This document shows, one piece after another, positions 35,447 to 43,437 of a stretch of 53,489 nt of DNA. Positions within the stretch are counted from its first letter, which is position 1. The number at the start of each line of letters is the position of its first letter. Origin of the DNA: Natronococcus amylolyticus DSM 10524 (lineage in GTDB: Archaea > Halobacteriota > Halobacteria > Halobacteriales > Natrialbaceae); contig NZ_AOIB01000017.1 in the NCBI RefSeq assembly GCF_000337675.1, positions 1 to 53,489 on the forward strand, in the 5' to 3' direction. The notes under the pieces are model-generated. The model saw only the letters and a program-made list of their open reading frames with translations, was not told the DNA's origin and searched no databases. The translations under genes were made by a program, and so were the position numbers.

Positions 35447-37252
35447 ATGTGTGGTATCATTGCACGAATTGGATCCGACGACGCGGCCGACACGTTGCTG
35501 ACGGGACTCGAAAACCTCGAGTACCGCGGCTACGACTCTGCGGGGATCGCGGTCCAGAACGGTTCGGGTGTGAAGGTGCACAAGACGTCCGGCGAGGTTT
35601 CGGACCTCAAATCGAAGCTGAACTACCTGCCGACCGGTAACGTCGGCATCGGACACACCCGCTGGAGTACTCACGGTCCGCCGACCGAAGAAAACGCACA
35701 CCCCCACACCGACTCCGCCGGTGACGTCGCCGTCGTTCACAACGGCGTCATCGACAACTACGCGGAGCTTCGGACGGAACTGGCAGAGAAGGGACACGTC
35801 TTCCAGAGCGATACGGACACCGAGGTCATCCCGCACCTGATCAACGAGTACCGACAGGAGCTGCCGACCGAGGCCGCGGTGCGCAAGGCAGTCGAGACAC
35901 TCGAGGGAAGCTACGCGATCGCGGCGATCGTCGAGGACGAAGACCGCGTCTACGCGGCGCGAAAGGGATCCCCCCTGGTACTCGGCCTCGGAACCGACGA
36001 CTGGTTCCTCGCCAGCGACGTTCCAGCCTTCCTCGATTACACCGACGAGGTCATCTACCTCGAGGACGGCGACGTCGTCGTTCTCGAGCCCGAGTCCTAC
36101 GAGATCACCGATCTCGAGGGTGAGCCGGTTCACCGCGAGACCGACACCGTCGACTGGGACCCAGAAGACGCCGGTAAGGGTGAGTACGACCACTACATGA
36201 AAAAGGAGATCCACGGCCAGCCGACCTCGCTCGCGAACACGATCGAGGGTCGCGTCGAGGACGGCGAGGTCGACATCGAGTCGCTGCCCGCCGGCACCTT
36301 TACGAACGTCGAAGAGGTCCAGTTCGTCGCCTGCGGGACCTCGTACCACGCTGCGCTGTACGGTGCCCAGCTGCTGAAGGCGTCGGATATCCGCGCGGAA
36401 GTGATCCGTGCGAGCGAGTACGACTCCGCCTCGGGTCCCGTCGACGAGAACACCCTGACTATCGCAGTTACGCAAAGTGGTGAAACCGCCGACACGCTGC
36501 AGGCGATCCGCAAAGCGGCTGACCGCGGTGCACGAACGCTGGCGGTTACGAACGTCGTCGGTTCGACGATCGCCCGCGAGACCGACGACGCGATGTACAT
36601 CCGCGCCGGCCCCGAGGTTGGGGTCGCCGCGACGAAGACGTTCTCCTCGCAGGCGGTCTCGCTTGCGCTGGTCAGCCAGCGTATCGCGGCCGACATCCCC
36701 CACGCCGATCAGGTCGACGACGTCGACGTCATGCTCGAGAGCCTCGAGGACCTCCCGTCGCAGGTCGAGGAGATCCTCGAGACCACCGACGCCGAACGAC
36801 TGGCGAAGCAGTACATCGACAGTGACGCCTTCTTCTTCATCGGCAACGGGCTCGGACACCCCGTTGCGCTCGAGGGGGCTCTGAAGTTCAAGGAGATCAC
36901 GTACGAGCACGCCGAAGGGTTCGCCTCCGGCCAGCTCAAACACGGTCCCCTGGCGCTCGTCACGGAACGGACCCCGGTCTTTGCGGTCTGCACCGGCGGC
37001 GACGACGGCAAGACGAAGACGAACGCGATCGAGGCACAGACCCGAGGCGCGTCGATCGTCGCCGCCTCGCCGGACGACCACCCCGTCGTCGACGCGGCCG
37101 AGGCCCATCTCTCGGTTCCGGACACGCATCCCGTCTGGGCCGGGCTGCTCGCGAACGTCCAACTGCAGTTGGTCTCGTACTATGCTGCGGATCTGCTCGG
37201 CCGACCGATCGACAAGCCACGTAACCTGGCAAAGAGCGTCACGGTCGAGTAG
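35447..37252 (+). CDS. glmS: Glutamine--fructose-6-phosphate aminotransferase (isomerizing)
   Basis: The 601-residue enzyme makes glucosamine-6-phosphate from fructose-6-phosphate and glutamine, the entry to UDP-GlcNAc. The start ATG at 35447 exposes the catalytic cysteine as residue 2 (MCGIIARIG). The Ntn glutaminase domain continues with LENLEYRGYDSAGIA, GHTRWSTHG and VHNGVIDNY. The isomerase half has two SIS domains: QFVACGTSYHAALYGAQLLK (about residue 290) and FFIGNGLGHPVALEGALKFKEITYEHAEGF (about 465). The conserved C-terminal PRNLAKSVTVE is intact. It is monocistronic with a long upstream region. It supports the glycan island by supplying amino-sugar precursors. Confidence 0.96.
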   Translation: MCGIIARIGSDDAADTLLTGLENLEYRGYDSAGIAVQNGSGVKVHKTSGEVSDLKSKLNYLPTGNVGIGHTRWSTHGPPTEENAHPHTDSAGDVAVVHNGVIDNYAELRTELAEKGHVFQSDTDTEVIPHLINEYRQELPTEAAVRKAVETLEGSYAIAAIVEDEDRVYAARKGSPLVLGLGTDDWFLASDVPAFLDYTDEVIYLEDGDVVVLEPESYEITDLEGEPVHRETDTVDWDPEDAGKGEYDHYMKKEIHGQPTSLANTIEGRVEDGEVDIESLPAGTFTNVEEVQFVACGTSYHAALYGAQLLKASDIRAEVIRASEYDSASGPVDENTLTIAVTQSGETADTLQAIRKAADRGARTLAVTNVVGSTIARETDDAMYIRAGPEVGVAATKTFSSQAVSLALVSQRIAADIPHADQVDDVDVMLESLEDLPSQVEEILETTDAERLAKQYIDSDAFFFIGNGLGHPVALEGALKFKEITYEHAEGFASGQLKHGPLALVTERTPVFAVCTGGDDGKTKTNAIEAQTRGASIVAASPDDHPVVDAAEAHLSVPDTHPVWAGLLANVQLQLVSYYAADLLGRPIDKPRNLAKSVTVE

Positions 37253-37975
37253 GACCCGTTCCGATCGATCCTCCCGCAATCCCTCGATATACGCTTCTAT
37301 TTTCCTCCGTCGCAGTCTTCCGACCCTGATAGTGGCTCCCGAGTTCTAAGCCGCGGTTCGGCAACGAGTCGAGCGCATCGTCGCCTCGTCCTCGTGAGCC
37401 GTCGGATCGATTCGACTCGACCTGCTTCGGAGCGGTGCCCAGTCCGATTCGCCGATGGCTGCCACTGGACGTTTTCGACTGCGGGACTTCCACCGGCGAC
37501 TCGAGAGCATCCGGAGCGATACTACTCTCTTTGCAACGTTCTGTACGAGCGCCGCGTTCGAGACAATCCCGCTTCGACGCGTGGGGGCGCTACCGGCCCG
37601 CGAAGGACCGATGCCAGCCCCACGGCAGTAGTCCCCCGTTCCGGAGACGGGCCGTGCTCTCGCGGCCGGCTCTCTCGGGAGGGCTGCGACAACCGTTTCG
37701 GCGAGTGTTCTCGGAGATTTCTCCAGCGCGACAACCGGCAGTGGATCGTTCGTTCCCGTTCGAGCGCCGCGAAGACTACGATCGATCGTCGAGTCGCCCA
37801 CTCGAGTTCGGCCTTGATTCCGGATCGTATCCACTACGATCTCCCCGAGGTGTGTTCGGCCGCGTGGCAGGTGCGTTCAGAAACGGCACCCGTCTCGAGC
37901 GAGACGCAGAACTGAACGCTCGGGTCAACTCACTCTTCGTTCGACTGCGAAAAGGAAGCGCGCTACGCTACCGCG
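37253..37975. other. 723-bp intergenic region after glmS
   Basis: No credible gene on either strand; open frames are Arg/Ser-rich with no motif. A T-rich stretch (CTTCTATTTTCC, about 37291) shortly after the glmS stop is a probable archaeal terminator. The rest separates two convergent genes, which is a large distance for this genome, and holds no repeat that I can see. Confidence 0.4.
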
Positions 37976-38677
37976 TTATTCGAACCAGTTCCCGTCGTCA
38001 TCGTCATCATCGTCGTCGTCGTCATCATCATCGTCGTCGTCATCATCATCATCGTCGTCGTCATCATCATCGTCGTCGTCGGTGTCATCGGCATCATCGT
38101 CGTCGGCATCATCGGCATCGTCGGCCGCGTCATCGTCGGCATCGTCGGCCGCGTCGTCGTCGGCATCGTCAGCGTCGTCGTCACCGAATACGTCGTCATC
38201 GAACGGCGCATCGTCGTCAACGTCGTCCGTACCGGTGTCGTCAGCCGGGACGTCGTCAGCGTCGTCGTCACCGGCATCGTCGGCCGCATCATCGTCAGCT
38301 CCGGCATCGTCAGCCGGGGTGTCGTCGGCATCATCGGCGTCGGCCGCATCATCGTCTCCGGCATCGTCGGCACCGTCGTCAGCCGGAGCGTCGTCCGCAT
38401 CACCTTCCCCGGCGTCGTCATCACTCTCGTCTACGTCGTCACCGCCCTCGTCTTCGGTGTCAGTCTCGTCGCTTTCGTCCTCGTCGCTCGGCTCGTCCGG
38501 TTCGGTTTCCCCCTCGATTTCCTCGTCGTCTACTCCGGTAATCGCATCGTCGATCCCCGATCCGCTTGCGGCGAGTGCGATTCCGGCGACGAGAAACCCG
38601 ATTCCGGCAACGATCAGGAGGAGCTGGGCACCGGTCGAGACCGAGCGCGTGTTCTGCTGTGGACTCGAGTGACTCAT
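37976..38677 (-). CDS. Extremely Asp-rich membrane-anchored protein ending in 29 consecutive aspartates
   Basis: A 233-residue protein. A short Ser/Gln-rich N-terminus is followed by one membrane helix (AQLLLIVAGIGFLVAGIALAASG, about residues 17-39). About 190 residues of Asp, Ala, Glu and Gly follow, arranged in ADDA/PADD-type degenerate repeats, then 29 uninterrupted Asp and a conserved-looking GNWFE terminus. The ATG at 38677 (MSHSSPQQNTRS) is preferred; an in-frame ATG at 38719 would add 14 residues. Orientation by charge suggests the acidic tail could be either side of the membrane. Cation binding or a hydrated surface brush are reasonable ideas, not shown. No homologous family recognised. 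Confidence 0.7.
   Translation of the reverse strand: MSHSSPQQNTRSVSTGAQLLLIVAGIGFLVAGIALAASGSGIDDAITGVDDEEIEGETEPDEPSDEDESDETDTEDEGGDDVDESDDDAGEGDADDAPADDGADDAGDDDAADADDADDTPADDAGADDDAADDAGDDDADDVPADDTGTDDVDDDAPFDDDVFGDDDADDADDDAADDADDDAADDADDADDDDADDTDDDDDDDDDDDDDDDDDDDDDDDDDDDDDGNWFE
37994..38080. repeat. GTC/ATC trinucleotide repeat encoding poly-Asp
   Basis: Twenty-nine successive GTC or ATC triplets on the plus strand (GAC/GAT aspartate codons on the minus strand). They are arranged in blocks of three or four ATC alternating with three or four GTC, giving a higher-order period of 18-21 bp. This pattern implies slippage or unequal crossover of an 18-21 bp unit, and the length may vary between strains. 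Confidence 0.9.
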
Positions 38678-39100
38678 ACTACCGGTGTGCGCTGTGCGGT
38701 GCGTTTTCTCTTCCGACACGTTCCTCGTGACCGACGAACTGGTGTCTCATAACGCCGTTGATCGCGACCGGCGTGGCTCGACCGACCAATCCGGACGGTC
38801 GACGCCGCTCGCTTCGCGTCGTAGCCGTCCGCCTCGAGAGGAAGGCCCTGCCGGCGCTCGGCCTGATCTCGTGTGTGCCACGACGAGATAGCTGGTCCCA
38901 TTGGAGGCTACTTGCGGTGTACGACGTTTCATTATACGGCCGTTAAACGGACCTCGGGGTTTCCTCCCTCCGTGTCAGCACCGAAAACGCGGGCGGGGGA
39001 GTAGGCGGTCGAATACACGCGTTCGCGGGGGGGGGGGGCGTTCCGGACACGGAGCCTGCCTCGCAAACAACTAAGTAACTACGACAGCGTGGTGAAAGTA
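38678..39100. other. Intergenic region upstream of the orc gene, possible replication origin
   Basis: This 423-bp gap contains an AT patch CATTATACGGCCGTTAAACGG near 38932, a run of 12 G at 39027-39038, and two G-rich blocks preceded by AAAACG or TTCGCG (about 38982-39038). Haloarchaeal origins lie next to orc1/cdc6 genes and have origin recognition boxes with G-strings. These sequences match that only loosely, so the origin call is a suggestion. Confidence 0.35.
39027..39038 (+). repeat. Run of 12 consecutive G upstream of orc
   Basis: Twelve uninterrupted G residues follow ACACGCGTTCGC and end about 62 nt before the ATG of the Orc1/Cdc6 gene. It is the longest mononucleotide run noticed in the window. 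G-strings accompany haloarchaeal origin recognition boxes; homopolymer length error in assembly is also possible. Confidence 0.8.
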
Positions 39101-40231
39101 ATGGCTGACGACCCCGAGGAGGGGATGTTGTCGTGGGACGAATCCGTGTTCAGAGACGAACACGTCTTCGAGATCGACTACGTACCCGAGACGTTCAAAC
39201 ACCGCGACACGCAGACGCAGAACCTCACGTACGCGCTGCGGCCGGCGGTGCGCGGATCCCGCCCGCTGAACGTTATGGTTCGGGGACCGCCCGGAACGGG
39301 AAAGACCACGGCGGTCCAGAAGCTGTTCGACGAGGTCGGGACACAGACCAGCGACGTGCGGACGATTCGCGTCAACTGCCAGGTCAACTCGACGCGGTAC
39401 TCGGTGTTCTCGCGGCTGTTCGAGGGCACCTTCGACTACGAACCGCCGTCGTCGGGGATCTCGTTCAAGAAGCTGTTCGGCCAGATTGCCGATAAACTCG
39501 TCGAGGACGACCGTGTGTTGGTCGTCGCACTCGACGACGTCAACTATCTCTTCTACGAGAACGAGGCCTCGGACACGCTGTACTCGCTGCTCCGTGCCCA
39601 CGAGGAGTACCCCGGTGCGAAGATCGGTGTCATCGTCGTCTCCTCCGATCCGACCCTCGAGGTCATCGACGAGCTCGACTCGCGGGTACAAAGCGTGTTC
39701 CGGCCCGAGGAGGTCTACTTCCCAGTGTACGACCAGCCCGAAATCGTCGACATCCTCGACGAACGGGTCCGAAAGGGGTTTCGCGACGGCGTTATCTCGC
39801 GAAACACCGTCGAGCGCGTCGCCGACCGGACGGCCGAGAGCGGCGACCTCCGAGTCGGAATCGACCTCCTGCGCCGCGCGGGACTCAACGCCGAGATGCG
39901 TGGGAGCCGAACCGTCGAGATGGAAGACGTCGACGCGGCCTACGAGAAGTCGAAGTACATCAACCTCTCCCGGAGCCTCTCGGGACTATCGGACACTGAG
40001 CGGGCGCTGCTCGAGGTCATCGCCACCAACGACGGCGGACAGGCTGGAGAGGTGTACGAGACCTTCCACGAGGAGACGGCACTGGGGTACACGAGGTACT
40101 CCGAAATTGTCAACAAGCTCGACCAGCTCGGGCTGATCGACGCCGACTACGCCGACATCGAGGGCCGAGGCCGATCGCGTTCGTTGTCGCTGTCCTACGA
40201 CAAGGAGGCCGTCCTCGATCGACTCGAGTGA
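39101..40231 (+). CDS. Orc1/Cdc6 family replication initiation protein
   Basis: A 376-residue AAA+ initiator. The N-terminal MADDPEEGMLSWDESVFRDEHVFEIDYVPE leads into the ATPase: Walker A VRGPPGTGKTTAV (residues about 60-72), Walker B VVALDDVNYLF, where LDDVN replaces the more common LDEID, and sensor 1 IVVSSDP. A sensor 2 region and a C-terminal winged helix follow (LSDTERALLEVIATNDGGQAGEVYETFHEETALGYTRYSEIVNKLDQLGLIDA). The ATG at 39101 is preferred over GTG at 39089 because paralogues usually begin MADDP. The LDD-type Walker B places it in a divergent Orc subgroup. An autonomous origin beside it is plausible. Confidence 0.92.
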   Translation: MADDPEEGMLSWDESVFRDEHVFEIDYVPETFKHRDTQTQNLTYALRPAVRGSRPLNVMVRGPPGTGKTTAVQKLFDEVGTQTSDVRTIRVNCQVNSTRYSVFSRLFEGTFDYEPPSSGISFKKLFGQIADKLVEDDRVLVVALDDVNYLFYENEASDTLYSLLRAHEEYPGAKIGVIVVSSDPTLEVIDELDSRVQSVFRPEEVYFPVYDQPEIVDILDERVRKGFRDGVISRNTVERVADRTAESGDLRVGIDLLRRAGLNAEMRGSRTVEMEDVDAAYEKSKYINLSRSLSGLSDTERALLEVIATNDGGQAGEVYETFHEETALGYTRYSEIVNKLDQLGLIDADYADIEGRGRSRSLSLSYDKEAVLDRLE

Positions 40232-40503
40232 GCTGTAACCCGGACGGATGGGGTGTTACCCGAACTGTCCTCGAGCTGTCGGACGATGGCCGAGTGACGG
40301 TCGGTTAGTGACTCGGCGCATAGTTCTTCGAGATGTTGGCATCCCTGCCTACGGAAATTTTCGAGGAAATGTTCCCCAGGTCGCCGACGAGAATGGGCAT
40401 CCCAGCTCGTTATCAGCCGGTTTGAACAGTACGGGTTCGAGGACCCGATCGACGGAAACGACTGACGTCGACGTCACGGATCGAACGCTCCGAGAGCGGC
40501 AGT

Positions 40504-40773
40504 TCAGGCCTGCTCGAGACCTTCGCGGTACTCTTCGGCGGTCTCGAGAGCACTTTCGAGATGTTCTTCTGTATCACCCTCGGCGCGCTCACTGAGCTGT
40601 CGCACTCCGTTCAGATGCTCGTCCATGAGCGCGTGGTCCGGCTCGTGGTCGCCGACCGTGTAATCCTCGAACGTGTTGACGTACTCACGGATATCCTCGC
40701 GGAGACCGTCGTCGTCTGCTGTCTTGGCCGCCTTCTCGAGATCGTCGCGTACCTGCGTCAGTTCTTGAGCCAT
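40504..40773 (-). CDS. Small coiled-coil haloarchaeal protein (DUF7553-like)
   Basis: An 89-residue, strongly acidic, almost entirely helical protein. It starts MAQELTQVRDDLEKAAKTADDDGLREDIREYV and has heptad-like spacing of hydrophobic residues in two helices (residues 2-33 and 48-87), joined by a turn with VGDHEPDHALMD. No cysteine, no membrane helix. Its size and pattern match a widespread haloarchaeal protein family of unknown function; the DUF number is tentative. It is transcribed divergently from the DUF4397 gene, with about 215 bp between. Confidence 0.8.
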   Translation of the reverse strand: MAQELTQVRDDLEKAAKTADDDGLREDIREYVNTFEDYTVGDHEPDHALMDEHLNGVRQLSERAEGDTEEHLESALETAEEYREGLEQA

Positions 40774-40990
40774 ACCTCACTCCATGACGGTCCGACTCAT
40801 AACGGTTGGCCAGACATCAGCCCCGCTATGAGGAGTGGGTCGCCGTCGCGGCCGGCGTTCACGGATCGTGTATCCGGCAGCTTCTTTCTGTAGGGTACCC
40901 GTACACGATCGTTGCCGACGATAATGTCGAGAGTTCCTCGAGTACTGACTAACGGCTTTTTCCCGTCCCGCTTCCCGGCTACGGTTGCAA

Positions 40991-42004
40991 ATGTCCGTAT
41001 CACGACGCACGACGCTAAAAGCGATAGCTGTAGCGGGTGGACTGGGTGCAACCAGCGGTACCGTCTTCGCGAAAGGCGAACACGAGGACGATGAACGACC
41101 GGCAGACGACGCAGCCGACGAACCGGCTGCCGTCTCCGCCGCAGTTCGCGTCGCTCACTTCTCGCCCGACGCGCCGAACGTCGACATCCTTGTCGACGAC
41201 GAGCAGGTGCTCGCGGACGTTCCCTACGGCGCCGTCTCGCCGTACCTGGAACTCGAGCCCGGAACCTACACCGTCGCGATCACGGCGGCCGGCGACCCCG
41301 AAGCCGTCGTCTTCGAGGACGAGGTCGAGGTCGCCGAGGGGTTCGCCACGATCGCCGCGATCGGCGAACTCGAGGCCGAGACGTTCCGGCCGGAGATCCT
41401 GGTCGACGCCGAGCCCCTGCCAGAGGATGCCGAGGACGACGCGGCGTTCGTCCGTGTCGCACACTTCTCGCCCGACGCCCCCGCCGTCGACATCTACGCC
41501 GACGAGGAGCCGCTGGTCGAGGGTGTCGAGTTCGAGGACGTCTCGGAGTACCTCGCCGTCCCCGCCGGTGCGTACACCCTTTCGGTCCGTCCCGCAGGTG
41601 AAGAGGAGGAAGTGGCGTCGTTCGACGTCGAACTCGAGGCCGAGTCGATCACGACGGGGTACGCGATCGGCTACCTCGAGCCACCCGAGGAGTTCGCCGA
41701 CCGCGAATTCACCGTCGAACTCGTCGTCGACGGGCCGGCGGCTGACGCGGAGGAAGAAGAGCCGGAAGACGATCACGAGGACGAGGCCCCGAAGGACGAG
41801 GTCGACGAGAAAGAGGATGAGAAGGAGGTCGACGAGAAAGAGGATGAGAAGGAAGTAGACGAGAAGGGTAAAGATGAGGCCCACGACGACGCGGCCAAGG
41901 AGAAGGAGCCGGCCGACGGAAAGAACGGCGTCGATGAGAAGGAAGCCGCGAACGGCAAGGACGCGGCCAACGGAAAGAAAGCGGCACCGGACCACCAGTG
42001 CTAG
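40991..42004 (+). CDS. Tat-exported DUF4397 protein with two repeats and a Lys/Glu/Asp-rich tail
   Basis: A 337-residue secreted protein. The Tat signal SRRTTLKAIAVAGGLGATSGTVFAKG ends in an A-x-A site without a lipobox cysteine, so release rather than lipid anchoring is expected. Two DUF4397 beta-sandwich repeats follow, each opening with VRVAHFSPDAP-VDI (about residues 53 and 153) and containing EL-PGTYTV/VPAGAYTLSV. From about residue 250 the tail is low-complexity, with EVDEKEDEK repeats and ANGKDAANGKKAA, and the last residue is Cys. DUF4397 proteins are surface or secreted proteins of uncertain role. The ATG at 40991 is chosen over an upstream TTG. Confidence 0.88.
   Translation: MSVSRRTTLKAIAVAGGLGATSGTVFAKGEHEDDERPADDAADEPAAVSAAVRVAHFSPDAPNVDILVDDEQVLADVPYGAVSPYLELEPGTYTVAITAAGDPEAVVFEDEVEVAEGFATIAAIGELEAETFRPEILVDAEPLPEDAEDDAAFVRVAHFSPDAPAVDIYADEEPLVEGVEFEDVSEYLAVPAGAYTLSVRPAGEEEEVASFDVELEAESITTGYAIGYLEPPEEFADREFTVELVVDGPAADAEEEEPEDDHEDEAPKDEVDEKEDEKEVDEKEDEKEVDEKGKDEAHDDAAKEKEPADGKNGVDEKEAANGKDAANGKKAAPDHQC
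41801..41869. repeat. 27-bp tandem repeat in the tail of the DUF4397 gene
   Basis: Units start at 41801, 41828 and 41855 and encode VDEKEDEKE. The first two are identical and the third is partial and diverged. The repeat lengthens the charged tail and is probably made by slippage. Confidence 0.85.
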
Positions 42005-42095
42005 CTGACCAGTAGGCGACGGGCCGATCCGGCAGTCTCCCGTCGAGCGACCCGAGCTCCTTCGTCCGGTTTTCGACCCCTTCGATCCCGGCAGC

Positions 42096-43316
42096 TCAAC
42101 CGTAGGCGACGACGTGGCTGTGTCCGGTCCCCACGAACAGCTCGCCGTCGACCGGCGCGAGCGCCGACGCGCTGGCGACCTGGACGCTGTCTCCCTGGAG
42201 ACCGCGCTCCCATCGGCGCTCGCCGTCCGTTGGATCGATCGCGACGAGACCGGTGTCGTCGGCGTCACCGCCGACGAGAAGTGTCTCTCCCGCGGCAGCC
42301 AGGATCGGTCGTTCCCATTCGGTCTCGAGCTCCCAGCCGATCGTCCCCTCGCGATCGACCGCCATCAGCACACTCGGCTCATCGGTGTTGTCGTCCCAGC
42401 CGCCGCGACCGACGTGGAAGATCGCTCGGTTGCCGACGATTACCGGTGAGGTGACGTAGGCGCCAGGGAACTCGCGTTCCCACTCGAGCTCGCCGTCGTC
42501 GAGCCGATGGGCCTGCAGCCGCGCGGAGTCGTCGTCGAGCGACCAGTAGCGGGCGCCGACGAAAACTCGATCCTCCCAGACGACGGGGAACGTTCCATGA
42601 CCCTCACCCGACGCTTCCCAGCGCGGCTCCGGCTCGCCGTCGTCGAACCGTACCGATTCCGTCGGGGACTCGTACGCGGTGAGTCCCGCGTTCCCCCGCA
42701 GCAGCCGATCGCCGTCGATCGCGCTCGCCCCGTACCCTGAGAGACGCCAGCGTTCCTCACCCGAGTCGGCGTCGTACGCGGTGAGGCGGCCGTCGTCTCC
42801 CCGGTAGAGCGTCTCGCCGTCGAGGTGGAGCCACACGCCGTGAGATGTCGATCCGCTCTCCCCGGCGGTCTCCCAGTCTCGTTCACCCGTTTCGATATCG
42901 TAGGCGGCGACGTCTCCGTCCTCTGCCGTCGTGTACACTGTGTCGTCGCCGAGTGCGATCGCGGCGACGTCGGCGTCCTCGTCCTCCCACCGACCGCTTC
43001 CGTCGTCCCGTTCGAGCGCGACGAGACTCTGACTCGTCTCCGCCTCGCTGCCCGCGACGACGACGTCCTCGCTGACGGCGAGTCCACCGACGTCGCGACC
43101 CGGCGAATCGAGTTCAACCCGCCAGCGCTCCACGGGCTCGTCGGGAACGGTCGCGTCGGCGTTGTGGCCCGTGTTCTGCAGGTCGTACCGCGAGAGCCGC
43201 CAGCTGTCCGGATCGGTCTCGAGCGTGCTGAACGAGTGCCCGCTCGAGAGACAGCCCGCGACGGCGGCCAGCCCGGCCGACGCTCCCGTCGCGAGCACGG
43301 CACGTCTGGATGGCAT
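42096..43316 (-). CDS. Tat lipoprotein with PQQ-like beta-propeller
   Basis: A 406-residue exported protein. Its Tat lipoprotein signal is [22 protein letters not shown] (lipobox Cys22). About six to seven PQQ-like blades follow, each with the A/G-x-D-x-x-[TS/D]-G-x-x-x-W pattern: [55 protein letters not shown] and [14 protein letters not shown]. The family includes BamB-like scaffold proteins and quinoprotein dehydrogenases; no dehydrogenase active-site features are seen, so a surface scaffold or binding role is more likely. It is divergent from uvrB, about 120 bp apart, and convergent with the DUF4397 gene. Confidence 0.88.
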   Translation of the reverse strand: MPSRRAVLATGASAGLAAVAGCLSSGHSFSTLETDPDSWRLSRYDLQNTGHNADATVPDEPVERWRVELDSPGRDVGGLAVSEDVVVAGSEAETSQSLVALERDDGSGRWEDEDADVAAIALGDDTVYTTAEDGDVAAYDIETGERDWETAGESGSTSHGVWLHLDGETLYRGDDGRLTAYDADSGEERWRLSGYGASAIDGDRLLRGNAGLTAYESPTESVRFDDGEPEPRWEASGEGHGTFPVVWEDRVFVGARYWSLDDDSARLQAHRLDDGELEWEREFPGAYVTSPVIVGNRAIFHVGRGGWDDNTDEPSVLMAVDREGTIGWELETEWERPILAAAGETLLVGGDADDTGLVAIDPTDGERRWERGLQGDSVQVASASALAPVDGELFVGTGHSHVVAYG

Positions 43317-43437
43317 ATCACCGCCACTACACGTTCGCGGTATAGCCTTTCGGGTCCTCGCGGATCGCTCGAGATCTCACGGGCGCCCGCGCGGTGCATG
43401 CGAGCGCGTCAAGTGTGTCGAGTCCGTGATTCAGATG

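Noticed and set aside
35253-35447. Short upstream frame ending TAATG at the glmS start
   Set aside because: The overlap looks like coupling, but the peptide is Arg/Ser/Pro-rich with no conserved feature, so it is kept only as part of the leader region.
37435-38541. 368-codon plus-strand frame rich in His and Arg
   Set aside because: Its second half is the complement of the poly-Asp gene (runs of RRHHHRR arise from the GTC/ATC repeat); the minus-strand frame has a membrane helix and sensible termini.
40395-40465. tRNA-like T-arm (GGGTTCGAGGACCC)
   Set aside because: The stem-loop geometry is off (wrong loop length), and no acceptor stem or D/anticodon arms can be formed around it.
40232-40503. 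Possible gene remnant downstream of orc
   Set aside because: A short frame ending VISRFEQYGFEDPIDGND looks protein-like, but it has no start or family and is too short to call a pseudogene.
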